58,527 nt of DNA from Acidimicrobiales bacterium (GCA_030039755.1 JASHUY010000082.1:1-58527), one strand, 5' to 3'; shown: positions 1 to 8,647, counted from the first letter of the stretch. Notes: generated from the sequence alone by a model not told the origin. Translations and numbers: made by a program.

Positions 1-361
1 CGGACGCCACAGACTGCCCGGACACCGAGACCACCGGGCCCACGGTCACGAGGTGGCCGTCCCGGCGGAGCTCGGCCCCGAGCAGCGATGCCGACGGGAG
101 CCTGCGGACGAGCCGCGGCGCCGACCCGTCGCCGGCGACCCAGAGCTCGCTCGCGACCACGAGCTGCCCGGGTACGAGCTCGGGACGGAGCCGCGCGGCG
201 GTGCCCGCGACGGCGACCGCGGTGCACGGCTCCAGGGTCGGCAGGAGCTTCGCGACGACGTCGGCGACGCACGCGGCCCCCCTGCCGGTGACGACGGTGC
301 CGGCCCCCATGAAGTCGGCCTCCGCCCGCGTGGGGGCGAGCACGATCACGTCGTCACCCAT
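1..361 (-). CDS. hpnG: Hopanoid-associated nucleoside phosphorylase HpnG (N-terminal part, runs off the window)
   Basis: Reverse-strand translation from ATG at 361 is open to base 1 and gives about 120 residues beginning MGDDVIVLAPTRAEADFMGA. The stretch VAVAGTAARLRPELVPGQLVVAS resembles the glycine-rich strand of the MTA/SAH nucleosidase and purine phosphorylase fold, as in HpnG. In the known pathway HpnG removes adenine from adenosylhopane to give ribosylhopane in bacteriohopanepolyol side-chain synthesis. The ATG overlaps the squalene-hopene cyclase stop by 8 bases, so it is the next gene of the same operon, and that context is the main reason for naming it HpnG. The C-terminal half and the rest of the operon lie outside the window. 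A general MTA/SAH nucleosidase is the alternative. Confidence 0.72.
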   Translation of the reverse strand, partial: MGDDVIVLAPTRAEADFMGAGTVVTGRGAACVADVVAKLLPTLEPCTAVAVAGTAARLRPELVPGQLVVASELWVAGDGSAPRLVRRLPSASLLGAELRRDGHLVTVGPVVSVSGQSVAS

Positions 362-2294
362 GCGGGCCGCCCCCGTGCACGAAGCGGCCCAACGCGGTGA
401 CCGGGAACACGAGCCGGTAGAGGTGGTAGTTGATGTAGAAGTCGCCCGGGAACCCGGTCCCGGTGAACCACGGTTCGTCCCACGTGCCGTCCTCGCGCTG
501 GGTGGCACCGAGGAATTCCACGCCGCGGCGCGTCGACGCACGGTCGGGCTCGCCGGCGGCGAGCAGCGCGAGGAGCGCCCACGCCGTCTGGGAGGCGGTC
601 GAGGCTCCCCTTCCCGCCCACGCCGGGTCGTCGTAGGAACGGAGGTCCTCCCCCCACCCGCCGTCGTCCTGCTGACGGGCGTCGAGCCACTCGACGGCGC
701 GGCGCAGGGACGGATGCGTGAGCGGCACACCGGCCGCGACGAGCGCGGGGACCACCGCGCCCGTGCCGTACAGGAAATTGGCGCCCCAACGCCCGAACCA
801 CGATCCGTCAGGCTCCTGGTTGGCGAGGAGCCACGCGACCCCCCGGTCCATCGCGGCGCGGTCCGTGGGCCTCCCTGCGGACCCGAGCGCGGCGAGCATC
901 TCGACGACGTGCGCAGTCACGTCCGCGCTCGGCGGGTCGATCAGCTCGCCGAAGTCGCAGAACGGGAGCTTCCTGCAGAGCGTACGGGTGTTGTCGACGT
1001 CGAAGGCGGCCCAGCCCCCGTCGCTGCACTGCATGCCGAGCACCCAACGGGCCGCACGCGCGACCGAGCCGCGGTCCTCCTCGTCGCAGCGCAGGAGCGA
1101 GAGCACCACCTCCGCCGTGTCGTCGATGTCGGGGTAGTTGTCGTTCGCGAACTCGAACGCCCAACCGCCGGGTGCGAGATGCGGGCGGCGGACCTTCCAG
1201 TCGCCGTCGACGGTGACCTCCTCGTCGACGAGCCACCGCGCGGCGACGCGCATCGCCGGGTCGCCAGGCTCCAGGCCCGCCTCGGCGAGAGCGATGACCG
1301 ACAGGGCGGTGTCCCACACCGGCGACTGGCACGCTTCGAGCCTGCGGCCCTTCTCGTCGCGGGTCGTGAACCCCTCCAGACCGTCGAGCGCCTTGCGCAG
1401 CACCGGATGTGTCAGCGCGTAGCCCCGCAGGTGGAGCGCGATGATCGAGTAGACCCACGGGGGCTGGATGCCGCCCCAGCCGCCGTCGGCTTCCTGGTGC
1501 TCGACGATCCACCGTTCGGCCTCGCGCAGCGCCGCGGCGCGCAGCGCGCGTACCGGACGGCGCGCGTAACGCCGCGCCACCTTGTCCGCACGCTCGAGCG
1601 CACCCTCCCAGCTGAGGAACGGCCGCGGCGGGAGCGGTGGCAGCCCGCTGCGGAGCTCGTCGACGGCGACGCCGAGATCGCGCACCGGCCGGTAGGTGCT
1701 GACGATCGTGAGCGCGACGACGGTCTGGCGGGCCCAGCAACCGAAGTCGTAGATGTTGAGCGGCACCCAGGTCGGGAGGAAGACGAGCTCGGGCGGGAGG
1801 ACGGGGAGGTCGTCCCAAGACCACTTGCCGAAGAGGGCCAGCCACATCTTCGTGAAGACCCGCGCCCGCTCGAGACCCCCGCGGTCCCGGACGAAGGCCG
1901 ACGCCGAGGCCATGTGGGGGGCGTCGGGCGCGTCGCCCGCGAGCCGGAGCGCGACGTACGCCTCGATGGTCGTCGAGAGGTCGCCCGGACCGCCGTAGTA
2001 GTTGGCCCACGTGCCGTCCTCGCGCTGGTTGTCCCTGATCCATCGCGCGGAGTCCGCGGTGCTCTCCTCCGTGCGGATCCCGAGGAACTGGCGGAGGAGG
2101 AGGTCTTCGGCGTCCATGGAGACGTTCGTCTCGAGCTCGCCCTTCCACCAGCCCCCGTCGTGCTGCAGCGCGAGCAGCGCCTCGGTGGCCTTCTTCAAGG
2201 TGACGTCCGCGTCCGGCGCCGGCGAGGTCGGCGCGGCGGCTTCCACCTCCACCTGTGTCTCCTCCCCGAGCTCCAGCCGGTCGACCGCCGTCAT
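354..2294 (-). CDS. shc: Squalene-hopene cyclase
   Basis: The 646-residue protein is of normal length for class II triterpene cyclases, which protonate squalene and fold it into hopene at the membrane. The acid motif DIDDTA is at residues 389-394, matching the catalytic DXDD aspartates. Several QW-type repeats are visible, for example QREDGTW near 90, QEADGGWGG near 267 and C-terminal copies QEPDGSWFG, QQDDGGWG and QREDGTW. The ATG overlaps the TGA of the upstream polyprenyl synthase (ATGA), and the stop overlaps hpnG. About 30 acidic, Ala/Pro-rich residues precede the first repeat. The genes upstream make squalene, so squalene is the likely substrate. Confidence 0.96.
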   Translation of the reverse strand: MTAVDRLELGEETQVEVEAAAPTSPAPDADVTLKKATEALLALQHDGGWWKGELETNVSMDAEDLLLRQFLGIRTEESTADSARWIRDNQREDGTWANYYGGPGDLSTTIEAYVALRLAGDAPDAPHMASASAFVRDRGGLERARVFTKMWLALFGKWSWDDLPVLPPELVFLPTWVPLNIYDFGCWARQTVVALTIVSTYRPVRDLGVAVDELRSGLPPLPPRPFLSWEGALERADKVARRYARRPVRALRAAALREAERWIVEHQEADGGWGGIQPPWVYSIIALHLRGYALTHPVLRKALDGLEGFTTRDEKGRRLEACQSPVWDTALSVIALAEAGLEPGDPAMRVAARWLVDEEVTVDGDWKVRRPHLAPGGWAFEFANDNYPDIDDTAEVVLSLLRCDEEDRGSVARAARWVLGMQCSDGGWAAFDVDNTRTLCRKLPFCDFGELIDPPSADVTAHVVEMLAALGSAGRPTDRAAMDRGVAWLLANQEPDGSWFGRWGANFLYGTGAVVPALVAAGVPLTHPSLRRAVEWLDARQQDDGGWGEDLRSYDDPAWAGRGASTASQTAWALLALLAAGEPDRASTRRGVEFLGATQREDGTWDEPWFTGTGFPGDFYINYHLYRLVFPVTALGRFVHGGGPHG

Positions 2295-3361
2295 CGGTCC
2301 CTCGCGGTCACGTACCGTGCGACCTCCACCAGCTCCTCTTTGGGCTCGTCTTCGAGGTCCACGCGGTCGAGCGCCGCCAGCGCCGCGCGCAGGTGCTCGT
2401 CGGCGATGGCGGTCACGGCGTCGTGCACGCCTGCGCGCTCCAAGAGCCGCGTCGCCCGGTCGACCTCCCCTGCCTCGGGCGGCCGGGAGAAGACGGCGGC
2501 GAGCTCATCTGCGACCTCGCCGCCCCGCTCGAACGCGATCGCGACCGGGAGCGCCTTCTTCCTGGCGAGCAGGTCCGCGCCGACCGGCTTCCCGGTCACC
2601 GCGGGATCACCCCAGACTCCGAGCAGGTCGTCCACGGCCTGGAAGGCGATCCCGAGGTGCTCGCCGTACTCGCCGAGCGCGTCGGCCGTCTGTCGGTCGG
2701 CGCCACCGAGTACTGCGCCGATCGCGCTCGCGGCCGACAAGAGCGCGCCCGTCTTGCCGCGCTCCATTGCCAAGCACTCCTCGACGGTCACGCGCGGACG
2801 CGCCTCGAAGTCCATGTCGGCGGACTGGCCCGAGATCATCGCCTGGTTCGCCCAGGCGAGCCGCTTCGTCGCCTCCGTGCGTGACGCCGTCGGCGCGTCC
2901 AGCAGCACCTGCATCGCGAGCGCGGCCAGCGCGTCCCCGGCGACGATCGCCACGCCTTCGCCGAACTCGGCCCACACCGCCGGCCGGTGCCGGCGCTCGC
3001 GGTCGCCGTCGATGATGTCGTCGTGCAGGAGCGAGTAGTTGTGCACCAGCTCGACGGCGACAGCCCCCGGCATGGCGTCGTCCTCGCTCCCTCCCACCGA
3101 CGCGGCGCTGATGAGCACGAGCGCCGCGCGGACGTGCTTGCCCCCGCCGGCGAGGTGGTGGTGGACCGCCCCGTGGAGAGAGGGGTCGAGACGCTCGACC
3201 GCCGCGAGGAGCGCAGGCACGACGACCGACGACACCCTCGACAGCGCCTCGGGCGCCTGTACGGCCCCGGGCGCCTGCACGGCGGCGGGCCCCTGTACGG
3301 CCCCGGGTGCCTGCACGGAGGAGACCCCACCTGAGCCTGGCGGCGCGAGGGACGTCGTCAC
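2291..3361 (-). CDS. Polyprenyl diphosphate synthase (FPP/GGPP synthase family) of the hopanoid operon
   Basis: This trans-isoprenyl diphosphate synthase of about 356 residues elongates allylic diphosphates with IPP. The first aspartate-rich motif is LLHDDIIDGD. The second region is QAVDDLLGVWGD followed by TGKPVGADLLARKKALPV, as in actinobacterial IdsA-like enzymes. I chose GTG at 3361 because it overlaps the hpnE stop (GTGA), as at every junction in this operon; the frame stays open further upstream. Its place between hpnE and shc suggests it makes FPP for squalene, although chain length cannot be read from the sequence. The N-terminus carries four 6-residue repeats (VQAPGA type) before the conserved domain, encoded by an 18-bp tandem repeat at about 3246-3317. 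Confidence 0.88.
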   Translation of the reverse strand: MTTSLAPPGSGGVSSVQAPGAVQGPAAVQAPGAVQAPEALSRVSSVVVPALLAAVERLDPSLHGAVHHHLAGGGKHVRAALVLISAASVGGSEDDAMPGAVAVELVHNYSLLHDDIIDGDRERRHRPAVWAEFGEGVAIVAGDALAALAMQVLLDAPTASRTEATKRLAWANQAMISGQSADMDFEARPRVTVEECLAMERGKTGALLSAASAIGAVLGGADRQTADALGEYGEHLGIAFQAVDDLLGVWGDPAVTGKPVGADLLARKKALPVAIAFERGGEVADELAAVFSRPPEAGEVDRATRLLERAGVHDAVTAIADEHLRAALAALDRVDLEDEPKEELVEVARYVTARDR

Positions 3362-4764
3362 GCCGACGCCCTCTCGAGACCCGTGGCCTCTGCCGGCGAC
3401 GCCTGCGACGTCAGCGATGCGAGCGCGGTGGCGGCCGCCGCCTGGCCCGAGCGCACCGCGCCCTCCATGGTCGCCGGCCAACCGGTCGCGCACCAGGCGC
3501 CGGCCAGGAACACGCCGGGAAGCGAGGTCGCCGGCCGGGGCCGGAGGGCGGCGGTGCCGGGCCCGCCCCGGAAGGTCGCCGCGTGCTCGCGGCTCACCAC
3601 CGCGTCGACGAGCGCCGCGTCACGGGCCTTGGGGAAGAGCTCCCCGAGCGCGGCGTGGAACGTGCTGACGAGGTCGTCGGGGCGTGCGCCCACCCAGGTC
3701 GTCGCGTCGGACAAGGAGACGACGAGGCACTGGTGGCCGCTGGATGCGGGGATCCCGGCGGCAGAGGTGCGGTCGAAGACGAACTGCACCGGGGAGCAGA
3801 CCGCCGCGGCCATCGGGAGCTCGGTCACCTTGCGGTCGAAGACGAGGTGCACGTTCACGATCGGCGAGCGTCCGAGGCCGGAGAGGTTCCCGAGCGTCCC
3901 TGCAGGAAGGACCGACGGCGCGGCGTCGTGGGGGAGGGCCACGACGACGGCGTCCGCGTCCAGACGCCGGCTGCCCGCTGCGACCGCCAGCGGGTGCGCG
4001 CCGACGTGGGTGGGCTCCACCGCGTCCACCGCGGTGCCGAGCGCGAGCTCGACGCCCGCTGCGTCGAGCGCCCGCCTGCCGTGCTCGCCGTGGAGCTCCC
4101 CGAGCGGCACGGCCGCCCACCCGATGTCCGCGCCGTCGACGGTGTCGAGCAGGCCGGTGCGGAACACCTTCGCGGCCAGCGTGAGCGACGCCGACGCCGA
4201 CCCGACGTTCACGGTCGGGAGCACCACGAGGTCCCACAGCCGCTCGATCGCGCGAGGCGACTGCCCGTGACGCGCGAGCCACGCCCCGAAGGTCTCCTCG
4301 TCGAGGGCGGGGTCGTCGAGTGTGAGCCCGCGCAACGCGCGGACCGGCCGGGACAACCGCGCGCGCTCCGCCAGGGTGAGGTGGCGGTAGGCGAGGAGCG
4401 ACGGCCCGAGGTGGAACGGGGAAGGAAGCGCAACCGACGTCCGGTAGATGCGGCCGCGCCGCCCGCCTGGCGCGAGCACCGGGACCTCGAGCGCGCGCTG
4501 CAGGTTCACCTTGCCCGCCGCGCCGATGCGCTCGAGAAAGGCGCGGTAGGCCGTGCAACAGCGCAGGAACACGTGCTGGCCGTTGTCGAACATGAGGCCC
4601 TTGCGCTCGAATGACCAGGTGAGGCCGCCGAGGCGTCGGCGCTTCTCGACGAGCGTGACCTCGGCTCCCGCATCCCTCGCCGCGAGCGCGGCCGCCATCC
4701 CCGACAGCCCCCCTCCCACGACGACCACCCGGGACCCGCCCGTTGCCCGGGCGGCGGCGCTCAC
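3358..4764 (-). CDS. hpnE: Hydroxysqualene dehydroxylase HpnE (FAD-dependent)
   Basis: This is a 468-residue flavoprotein of the amine-oxidase/phytoene-desaturase superfamily. The dinucleotide motif VVVVGGGLSGMAAALAA is near residues 13-29, followed by the acidic VTLVEK that binds the ribose. The C-terminal FAD segment reads GVFLAGAWCATGWPATMEGAVRSG. In the known three-step route HpnE reductively removes the hydroxyl of hydroxysqualene to give squalene. GTG at 4764 is the start because it overlaps the hpnD stop in a GTGA junction. Carotenoid desaturases are the main look-alikes; the hpnC-hpnD-hpnE order argues for the squalene role. Confidence 0.92.
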   Translation of the reverse strand: MSAAARATGGSRVVVVGGGLSGMAAALAARDAGAEVTLVEKRRRLGGLTWSFERKGLMFDNGQHVFLRCCTAYRAFLERIGAAGKVNLQRALEVPVLAPGGRRGRIYRTSVALPSPFHLGPSLLAYRHLTLAERARLSRPVRALRGLTLDDPALDEETFGAWLARHGQSPRAIERLWDLVVLPTVNVGSASASLTLAAKVFRTGLLDTVDGADIGWAAVPLGELHGEHGRRALDAAGVELALGTAVDAVEPTHVGAHPLAVAAGSRRLDADAVVVALPHDAAPSVLPAGTLGNLSGLGRSPIVNVHLVFDRKVTELPMAAAVCSPVQFVFDRTSAAGIPASSGHQCLVVSLSDATTWVGARPDDLVSTFHAALGELFPKARDAALVDAVVSREHAATFRGGPGTAALRPRPATSLPGVFLAGAWCATGWPATMEGAVRSGQAAAATALASLTSQASPAEATGLERASA

Positions 4765-5636
4765 GACGCCCCCTGCACGCGGGCCGGCGACCCGACGGGC
4801 GAGACGAGACAGGACATGGCGACCCAGAGCTTCTCTGCGGCCGGGACCGAGACACGCCCCCGGGTCACGGCCATCGGGTCGCGGGCGATCCTCCGCAGGA
4901 GCCGGTAGTAGATCCCGGCCATCGCGCCGACGCAGGCCTGGCTGCGCCGGTCGAGCATCGAGAGGAGCCCGAGACCGCGCCCGAACCACTCCTCGGCGCG
5001 GGTGCACTCGAAGGCGACGAGCCGGCCGAGCGACTCGTCGTCGGAGAGGTCGGTCGGGCAGCCGTGCGCGGCCGCGTCGGCAGCAGGCAGGTAGACGCGG
5101 CCGCGCCTCCCGTCCTCTTTCACGTCGCGCAGGATGTTCGTGAGCTGGAGGGCCACTCCGAGGTCGTCCGCCAGTGCGTTCGCCCCCGGCTCGCGCGCCG
5201 CGCCGAACACGGCGAGCGACAGCCGGCCGATCGATCCCGCGACGCGCCGGCAGTACACGACGAGGTCGTCGAACGTGGCGTACGTCGTCTCTGCGACGTC
5301 CATCTCGCAGCCGTCCACGAGGTCGCCGAACGCGTCCATCGGCAGGTCGTATCGGGACTTCGCGTCCGCGATCGCGAGCAGCACGGCGTCGTCCGTCGGC
5401 TCGCTGACCGCGCCGAGCTGCTTGCGCACCCCGGCGAGCCCTTCGAGCTTGCGCTCGGGTGGTTCGTCGCCGTCGCCGATGTCGTCGATCCGGCGAGCGA
5501 GCGCGTAGACCGCGGAGAGCGCGCGACGCTCGGGGGGGTGCAGCAGCCGGATCCCGTAGGCGAAGTTCTTCGCCTCGCGGCGCGTGACGGCTTCGCACTC
5601 GCGATAGGCGCGTTCGACCGCCTCGTCCGGGGTCAC
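4761..5636 (-). CDS. hpnD: Presqualene diphosphate synthase HpnD
   Basis: This 291-residue protein is in the squalene/phytoene synthase family. The two Mg-diphosphate motifs are visible: RRIDDIGDGD near residue 48 and the downstream LQLTNILRDVKEDGRRGRVYLP. In hopanoid producers HpnD condenses two farnesyl diphosphates to presqualene diphosphate. It is assigned as HpnD rather than HpnC by similarity of its ends (REAKNFAYGIRLL and TNILRDVKED) and by its position second in the operon. GTG at 5636 overlaps the hpnC TGA by 4 bases. Confidence 0.9.
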   Translation of the reverse strand: MTPDEAVERAYRECEAVTRREAKNFAYGIRLLHPPERRALSAVYALARRIDDIGDGDEPPERKLEGLAGVRKQLGAVSEPTDDAVLLAIADAKSRYDLPMDAFGDLVDGCEMDVAETTYATFDDLVVYCRRVAGSIGRLSLAVFGAAREPGANALADDLGVALQLTNILRDVKEDGRRGRVYLPAADAAAHGCPTDLSDDESLGRLVAFECTRAEEWFGRGLGLLSMLDRRSQACVGAMAGIYYRLLRRIARDPMAVTRGRVSVPAAEKLWVAMSCLVSPVGSPARVQGAS

Positions 5637-6547
5637 GTGACGGCACCTGCCCGGATCGCCGCAGCACCGCCCGAGGCGCGGGCGCCGAGCGGGGTGAGCA
5701 GGACCAGCGCGAGCCGGGCTGCGAAGCGCGAGGTGCGGGGCCTGCACCTGCGGGCGAGCACGTCGAAATCCGCCGCCTCGATCGCGTCGAGCGCGGCCAT
5801 GCCGCCCGCCGCGAACGCCGCGACGGCGACGCGAGGACGGAGACGAAGGCTCGCCGCGAGCGGCGCGCCGGAGAAGAGCAGCTGCCGCGCGCGTGACGAC
5901 TCGAGCGCGACGACGCGGCGGAGCGCAGGCCCGGCGTGCGCGGCGCGGAGGTCGTGCTCGTCGCACCCCGCCGCCCGGAGGTCCACCATGGGCAGGTAGA
6001 CGCGGCCCTGCGCGAGGTCCTCTGCGACGTCCTGGAGGTGCTCGACGACCTGGAGCCCCGTGCACACGTCGTCGGAGAGCGCGACCCGGTCGGGCGTGGC
6101 GGCCCCGAAGATCTCGAGCACGAGCCGGCCGACCGGGTTCGCCGAGAGCCGGCAGTAGCCGACCAGGTCTTCGAAGGTCTCGTAGCGGCTGACGGTCTGG
6201 TCGTGGCGGTTCGCGTCGATGAGGTCGCGGAACGGCTGCAGCGTGAGACCGCGGGCGGCGATGGTCGCGCCGACGCGTCGCATGACCGCGTTGCCGGCCT
6301 GGCCGCGCGCGGCGCGCTCGAGCTCGCGGTCCAGCCACTCGAGACGCGCGAGGCGGTCACCCGCGGACTCGTCGCCGATGTCGTCGGTCAGGCGTGCGAA
6401 GCCGTAGACGGCCATCAGGTCGGCACGCACGGACGCGGGGAGCAGCCACGACGCGACCGGGAAATTTTCGTTCGTCGCCTGCACGTAGACGGATTCCGCG
6501 TCCGGAACGTCCGAACATTGCGGTGATCCTGTCGTCGTGCAGACCAC
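5633..6547 (-). CDS. hpnC: Hydroxysqualene synthase HpnC, first gene of the hopanoid operon
   Basis: This protein of about 304 residues is a second squalene/phytoene synthase homologue. Typical HpnC features are ENFPVASWLLP near the N-terminus, YGFARLTDDIGDE as the first aspartate motif, and LQDVAEDLAQGRVYLP as the second. HpnC converts presqualene diphosphate to hydroxysqualene. The frame is open to an ATG at 6670, but that start lies upstream of the promoter at 6591-6619. GTG at 6547 has a GAGGAG ribosome site six bases upstream and lies about 36 bases downstream of the expected transcription start, so I use it. All following genes are translationally coupled to it. Confidence 0.9.
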   Translation of the reverse strand: MVCTTTGSPQCSDVPDAESVYVQATNENFPVASWLLPASVRADLMAVYGFARLTDDIGDESAGDRLARLEWLDRELERAARGQAGNAVMRRVGATIAARGLTLQPFRDLIDANRHDQTVSRYETFEDLVGYCRLSANPVGRLVLEIFGAATPDRVALSDDVCTGLQVVEHLQDVAEDLAQGRVYLPMVDLRAAGCDEHDLRAAHAGPALRRVVALESSRARQLLFSGAPLAASLRLRPRVAVAAFAAGGMAALDAIEAADFDVLARRCRPRTSRFAARLALVLLTPLGARASGGAAAIRAGAVT

Positions 6548-6590
6548 CGCATGCTCCTCGTCGCGCGCGTCGGATTGGGGGTGCTCCACT

Positions 6591-6619
6591 GATATACGTG
6601 CAGAAGGGAGCCGGGTCAA
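6591..6619 (-). promoter_or_regulatory. Predicted housekeeping promoter of the hopanoid operon
   Basis: On the minus strand there is a TTGACC -35 element (6614-6619), a 17-base spacer and a TATATC -10 element (6591-6596). The spacing is ideal for a sigma-70/sigma-A promoter. Transcription would begin near 6583, leaving a short leader before the GAGGAG site and GTG of hpnC at 6547. Confidence 0.7.
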
Positions 6620-6863
6620 GCGCACGATAGCGGCAGCATAAGTGGAGTTCGGACCGGCCGTCGCGCCCATCGAACGCTCGTATGCGAGACGCGGGCGCGC
6701 GGTCGCACGCCCGACCCGGCACGCCGGGCGCGACGTGGTTCACGACAAAACAAACGATCGTCCGGTACCCGATTTTGCTGCTATCGACCGGGCGCGTCCG
6801 CCGGTGGGGGTCGGGGGAGGTCGCCGGGGCGCTGCACTGCCAGTTTCCGGCCGGGGGCCGCCG

Positions 6864-6876
6864 GGTATCCGATACC
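6864..6876. repeat. Short palindrome GGTATCCGATACC, candidate operator
   Basis: A perfect inverted repeat with 5-bp arms around a CCG centre lies about 60 bases upstream of the HTH gene and about 245 bases upstream of the hpnC promoter. The rest of the 390-base divergent region (6548-6938) shows the hpn promoter and nothing else I can name. A regulator-binding role is inference. Confidence 0.35.
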
Positions 6877-6938
6877 AGCGGAACAGGACTGGCCGCGGGT
6901 ACCACCCCAAGAACGGACACTGTGGGAGGCAGACGACC

Positions 6939-7436
6939 ATGTCGCAACACCTCGTCGACAGCGGGCAGCGGGTTTCCGCCGACCGCGAGGAAGTGCACAG
7001 GGACACCCTGCGCGAGGCAGGCGGAGAGGGCAACGGAAGTGCCCACCGCCACCAAGGCTTCGGGGGGAACGGTCGTGGCGGTGGGACGGGAGGAGGGCGT
7101 GCCCAGGACGTGACCCTGCGTGCGCTCGACGAGCTGTCCCACGCGCTGAGCGAGCTGACGGACGACCTGCAGCTGCTCGAGAGACGGCTGCTGGACCTCC
7201 ATCGTCAACGGTCCGAAGGACGCGCGTGGCGCGAGATCCTGGCCGAAGAGGACGTGCCGGGAACGATGCAGCTCGTGAGCCGCATGCTCGCCTGCCTCGC
7301 GAAGGCGAGCGGCTCGCTGCGTAAGGAGCTCGTCGACACCCTGCGGCGCGAGGGCGCGAGCATCCCTGCCATCGCCAAGCTCTTCGGCGTGACCCACCAG
7401 CGCGTCTCGAACCTGTTGCGGCGACCGCCGGAGTAG
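6939..7436 (+). CDS. Small helix-turn-helix DNA-binding protein
   Basis: The 165-residue protein has a Gly/His-rich, probably disordered N-terminus (residues 1-55), a Leu-rich helical middle (ELSHALSELTDDLQLLERRLLDL, about 65-87) and a C-terminal HTH reading ASIPAIAKLFGVTHQRVSNLL at about 140-160. This resembles HTH segments of small actinobacterial regulators. ATG at 6939 was chosen over a longer reading frame because GGGAGG lies 8 bases upstream. It is divergent from the hopanoid operon and 80 bases before pntAA, so it could regulate either; its target cannot be inferred further. Confidence 0.7.
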   Translation: MSQHLVDSGQRVSADREEVHRDTLREAGGEGNGSAHRHQGFGGNGRGGGTGGGRAQDVTLRALDELSHALSELTDDLQLLERRLLDLHRQRSEGRAWREILAEEDVPGTMQLVSRMLACLAKASGSLRKELVDTLRREGASIPAIAKLFGVTHQRVSNLLRRPPE

Positions 7437-7440
7437 CGCG

Positions 7441-7490
7441 CCCGGAGGACGCCGACCCCGGCCCGGAGGACGCCAACCCCGGCCCGGAGG
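7441..7490. repeat. 21-bp tandem repeat between the HTH gene and pntAA
   Basis: The unit CCCGGAGGACGCC(G/A)ACCCCGG begins at 7441, 7462 and 7483 (the last copy is partial), an exact 21-base period. It fills most of the 80-base gap before pntAA. No coding sense or terminator shape is obvious. Confidence 0.6.
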
Positions 7491-7516
7491 GACGCGCCTG
7501 CTAAGAAATTCCCTCT

Positions 7517-8647
7517 GTGAAACTGGCGATCGCGGCGGAGACGGTCGCGGGTGAGCGAAGGGTCGCCGTCGTCCCCGACGTGGCGAAGCGCCTCGTCTCC
7601 GCAGGGTGGTCCGTCTCGGTGCAGTCGGGCGCCGGCGTGGAGGCCGCCTTCACGGACGCCGCCTACGCGGCGGCGGGCGCGGACGTCGCGGCGGACGCTG
7701 CGTCGTGCCTCGCGGACGCGATGGCCGTCGTACGGGTGCAGCCGCCCAGCGCCGAGGAGGCCGCGCTCGTGCCCGAGGGTGCGCTCGTCCTCAGCTTCCT
7801 GCAGCCGGCCGCGTCGGTGGACGCGTTGCGGGTGCTCTCGGCCAGCGGCTGCAGCGTCTTCAGCTTCGACCTGCTTCCACGCATCAGCAGGGCGCAGTCC
7901 ATGGACGCCCTCTCCTCGCAGGCGACCGTGTCGGGCTACCGTGCCGCGCTGACGGCGGCGACCCGCCTGGGACGCTTCTTCCCGATGCTCATGACGGCGG
8001 CGGGGACCGTCCCCCCGGCCAGGGTGCTCGTCATGGGAGTCGGCGTGGCGGGCCTCCAGGCGATCGCCACCTGCCGGCGCCTCGGCGCGGTCGTGCGCGC
8101 CTACGACGTGCGGGCCGCGGCGAAAGAGGAGGCGGAGAGTCTCGGCGCCACGTTCGTGGACCTCGGCGTCAGCGCGGAGGGGATCGGCGGCTACGCGCGC
8201 GAGCTCACGCCCGAGGAGCTTGCCGCGCAGCAGCGCGCGCTCGTGGACGAGGTGACGAAGTCGGACGCGGTGGTCACGACCGCGGCGGTGCCGGGCCGGC
8301 GGGCGCCCGTGCTCGTGACGCGCGGCATGGTCGAGGCGATGGGGACGGGCACCGTCGTCGTGGACATGGCCGCCGACTCCGGCGGCAACTGCGAGGTCAC
8401 CGAGCGCGGCAAGGACGTCGTGCTGGAAGGCACCACGGTGGTGGGCATGGCCAATCCCGCGTCGGGGATGCCGACCCACGCCAGCGTGCTGTACGCGCGC
8501 AACGTCTTGAACATCTTCGCGCTGCTCTCCTCGGAGGGCGCGGTGGCGCCCGACTGGGACGACGAGATCGTGGCGGGGACCTGCGTGCTGCGTGAGGGCC
8601 GGCCCGCCGGCGCGTCCACCGCCGGGCTCCTCGGGAGCGCGCCGTGA
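7517..8647 (+). CDS. pntAA: NAD(P) transhydrogenase alpha-1 subunit (NAD-binding domain I)
   Basis: The 376-residue soluble subunit binds NAD(H) and passes hydride to NADP in domain III. The N-terminus KLAIAAETVAGERRVAVVPDVAKRL is the alanine-dehydrogenase/PNT signature. The Rossmann core shows VLVMGVGVAGLQAIATCRRLGA followed by VVRAYDVR. A loop with VDMAADSGGNCEVT contributes to the nucleotide site. It is encoded separately from the membrane domain, as in actinobacteria and Rhodospirillum. The GTG start lacks a clear Shine-Dalgarno sequence, and the stop overlaps pntAB by 4 bases. Confidence 0.95.
   Translation: MKLAIAAETVAGERRVAVVPDVAKRLVSAGWSVSVQSGAGVEAAFTDAAYAAAGADVAADAASCLADAMAVVRVQPPSAEEAALVPEGALVLSFLQPAASVDALRVLSASGCSVFSFDLLPRISRAQSMDALSSQATVSGYRAALTAATRLGRFFPMLMTAAGTVPPARVLVMGVGVAGLQAIATCRRLGAVVRAYDVRAAAKEEAESLGATFVDLGVSAEGIGGYARELTPEELAAQQRALVDEVTKSDAVVTTAAVPGRRAPVLVTRGMVEAMGTGTVVVDMAADSGGNCEVTERGKDVVLEGTTVVGMANPASGMPTHASVLYARNVLNIFALLSSEGAVAPDWDDEIVAGTCVLREGRPAGASTAGLLGSAP

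Noticed and set aside
201-3038. 945-codon open frame on the plus strand opposite shc and the prenyl synthase
   Set aside because: It is antisense to clear enzymes, has Arg/Pro/Glu-rich low-complexity sequence and matches no fold; long shadow frames are expected at this GC content.
4743-5999. 418-codon plus-strand frame opposite hpnC/hpnD
   Set aside because: Antisense to conserved synthases with aspartate motifs; composition typical of a GC-driven shadow.
6548-6670. Upstream ATG (6670) extending hpnC by 41 residues
   Set aside because: The extension crosses the predicted promoter, and a GAGGAG-preceded GTG at 6547 gives the expected N-terminus.
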